From assembly GCF_002887595.1 (NCBI RefSeq), contig NZ_PEBU01000008.1, positions 186,001-250,000 of the forward strand: DNA of 64,000 nucleotides, written 5' to 3'. The notes below the pieces were generated by a model, which did not search any database, was not told the origin of the DNA, and saw only the letters and a list, made by a program, of their open reading frames with translations. The position numbers and the translations under genes are program-made. Numbering within the stretch: the stretch's first letter is position 1; each line of letters opens with the position of its first letter. Shown here piece by piece: positions 62,570 to 64,000 of this stretch. Source of the DNA: Bowmanella denitrificans. Its GTDB lineage: Bacteria; Pseudomonadota; Gammaproteobacteria; Enterobacterales; Alteromonadaceae.

Positions 62570-64000
62570 TTACATCCTGACATTAATCCCCGCCGTGTAA
62601 TAACGACCCAGACCATCATATAAGGTACCGCCGCTATTAATGTTAGGCAGGAAGGCCGGTTGCTTGTCGGTTAGATTGTTAATATCCAGATACAGGTTGA
62701 TGTTTTCGGTCAGGCCATAGCCCAGATGCAGATTGTGCTTAAAGTAGGACGGTACTTTATTGTCAAACCAATCTGGGTATTCCTCAGGCTGAGCGGTTTT
62801 GTTAAAGGTGGACTCACCGACGTAGTTAACTCCCCATGCCAAGGTTAGGCTGCCGGTACTGTATACCGTATTCACCTGGGCACGGACCCTGGGGAAGTCC
62901 CAGCGTCCGGCCAGGCTGCTGATGTCCTCGGGATCATTAGGGTTCTGGCGAAACTCACGCTTGTCCAGGTAAGTACCTTTAAAGGTCAAACCCAGTTCAC
63001 CGTCTCCAAGAGCATAACGATAGGAGATATCCAGGTCAGTTCCCCTGGCGGCAAACTTTGACGCATTAATATTCTGCACCGAGATATTGTTTATCTGGCC
63101 TTCACCATCACGTTTAATCAGGCTGCAGAATTCTTCATTCAGGCCAGCGCCGTCAACGCAATTAGCCAGTACGTCAGAGGCATCGAAGCTGGTGATGGCA
63201 TCCGTTATCTCAATATCCCAAAAATCAATGGCCATGTTCAGATCTTGAGTCGGCGTCACCACTAATCCCAGAGTCAGCGTATCGGCTTCTTCCGGTTTTA
63301 ACGCCAGATTACCGCGCGTGATAACCTGACGGGTACCAAATGAAGCTTCAGAGACAAAATTCTCGTCAATACCCAGCGCCTGACAATTGGCACGCCGATT
63401 TTGCGGATCACGGCCGTTGTCCAGTTCGGTATTGTGACAAGGGTCAGTGACCCGCGCGCCGACAATAGAATTCGGCGCAAACAGCTCTTGAATGTTGGGT
63501 GCTCGTACCGCCTTGGAATAGGTGCCTCGCAACCTGAACATATCGTTAAAGGTCCAGTTCAAGGCGGATTTATAGGTCACATCCGAGCCTGTTTCACTAT
63601 GATTAGCCAGACGGGCGGCCAGTTCCAGCTCCACTCTTTCTGCTACCGGCGTGTCTTCCAACAACGGCACTATGGCTTCGCCGAATATTTCTTTAACATC
63701 AAAGCTGCCTTTTACCGGATTCAGATAGCTATTTTCCTCACGGCTTGGCCCCGTGCGACTTCCCACCAAGCCGGAACCCACGCCATCGGCGTCCACGGCC
63801 TGAGCCAGAGGATCTGGAATGCTGGATGAACTCTCCTTGCGATACTCCAGGCCTGCAGCAAAGGCCACCATACCGGCAGGCAACTCGAACAGATCACCAT
63901 TTAAGGAAAAGGATGCCAGCGTCTGCTTAATCTCATCTTCCTGACGTAGCGTTACCGCCACATAATCAATGGCAGCCTGGCTGGCCTGGTTATTGATTGG
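62570..64000 (-). CDS. TonB-dependent receptor, C-terminal part (5' end outside window)
   Basis: The frame is open from the window edge (base 64000) to a stop at 62570, 476 residues, so the N-terminus with signal, TonB box and plug is missing here. The visible part is outer-membrane barrel with receptor motifs such as LELAARLANHSETGS, RAPNIQELFAPN, an external loop with paired cysteines, and the C-terminal NINLYLDINNLTDKQP. It ends GINVRM rather than in the usual aromatic residue. The ligand is unknown. It is convergent with gltD. Confidence 0.88.
   Translation of the reverse strand, partial: PINNQASQAAIDYVAVTLRQEDEIKQTLASFSLNGDLFELPAGMVAFAAGLEYRKESSSSIPDPLAQAVDADGVGSGLVGSRTGPSREENSYLNPVKGSFDVKEIFGEAIVPLLEDTPVAERVELELAARLANHSETGSDVTYKSALNWTFNDMFRLRGTYSKAVRAPNIQELFAPNSIVGARVTDPCHNTELDNGRDPQNRRANCQALGIDENFVSEASFGTRQVITRGNLALKPEEADTLTLGLVVTPTQDLNMAIDFWDIEITDAITSFDASDVLANCVDGAGLNEEFCSLIKRDGEGQINNISVQNINASKFAARGTDLDISYRYALGDGELGLTFKGTYLDKREFRQNPNDPEDISSLAGRWDFPRVRAQVNTVYSTGSLTLAWGVNYVGESTFNKTAQPEEYPDWFDNKVPSYFKHNLHLGYGLTENINLYLDINNLTDKQPAFLPNINSGGTLYDGLGRYYTAGINVRM

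Noticed and set aside
62257-62623. Short frames over array 2
   Set aside because: Same artefact as at array 1: translation of palindromic repeats in several frames at once.

Overview
The window reads as chromosome of a marine-type gammaproteobacterium, most likely of the Alteromonadales (Alteromonadaceae-like). The basis is inference from gene content: an Escherichia-type dcw cluster, an mla-lpt-rpoN block, an ArcB-type hybrid kinase beside gltBD, a SapC-family protein, a DUF3718 protein and TonB-dependent receptors. I saw no rRNA, tRNA, CRISPR array, phage gene or transposase.

Layout. (1) 1-10.9 kb, minus strand: the dcw operon mraZ-rsmH-ftsL-ftsI-murE-murF-mraY-murD-ftsW-murG for peptidoglycan precursors and septation. 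murG runs off the left edge. The operon is tightly overlapped and starts at a clear promoter with three MraZ boxes. (2) 11-15.1 kb: a SapC-family gene, a Cds1-like cysteine desulfhydrase and msrPQ (periplasmic methionine sulfoxide repair). (3) 15.1-20.7 kb: an intergenic array of 100-bp palindromic repeats, a DUF3718 protein, zapE and zapG (division), then the periplasmic proteases degQ and degS. (4) 20.7-32.4 kb: the envelope-lipid block. murA-ibaG-mlaBCDEF lies on the minus strand and, divergently, yrbG-kdsC-lptC-lptA-lptB-rpoN-hpf-ptsN-rapZ-npr on the plus strand. kdsD, which sits between yrbG and kdsC in E. coli, is absent here. (5) 32.5-40.4 kb: accessory genes, namely RluF-like pseudouridine synthase, DUF1272, cupin, metallophosphoesterase, GNAT, AEC transporter, HAF-repeat protein and a large DUF3857/transglutaminase membrane protein. 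(6) 40.6-44 kb: mgtE and a chemoreceptor. (7) 44-52.9 kb: a disaccharide-utilisation locus with MFS permease, GH65 phosphorylase, beta-phosphoglucomutase, periplasmic binding-like protein, LacI regulator and TonB receptor. An identical 16-bp palindrome lies in front of the divergent MFS/GH65 genes and in front of the receptor. (8) 53.2-62.2 kb: arcB and gltBD. (9) 62.2-64 kb: a second array of the 100-bp repeat family and the 3' part of another TonB receptor gene.

How the parts work together. Most of the window serves the cell envelope: peptidoglycan precursors (murA, dcw), phospholipid transport (Mla), LPS transport (Lpt, KdsC), envelope proteolysis (DegQ, DegS) and division (Fts, ZapE, ZapG). 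A second theme is nitrogen and carbon status: sigma-54, nitrogen-PTS proteins, RapZ, GltBD with a candidate NtrC box, and ArcB. The sugar locus is a self-contained regulon: uptake through the outer membrane by the receptor, inner-membrane import by the MFS permease, phosphorolysis by GH65 to beta-glucose 1-phosphate, and PgmB conversion to glucose 6-phosphate, presumably under the LacI protein.

The most unusual feature is the repeat family. Its two arrays, 47 kb apart, share an exact 100-bp period and differ by base changes that keep stems paired. Both sit between convergent genes.
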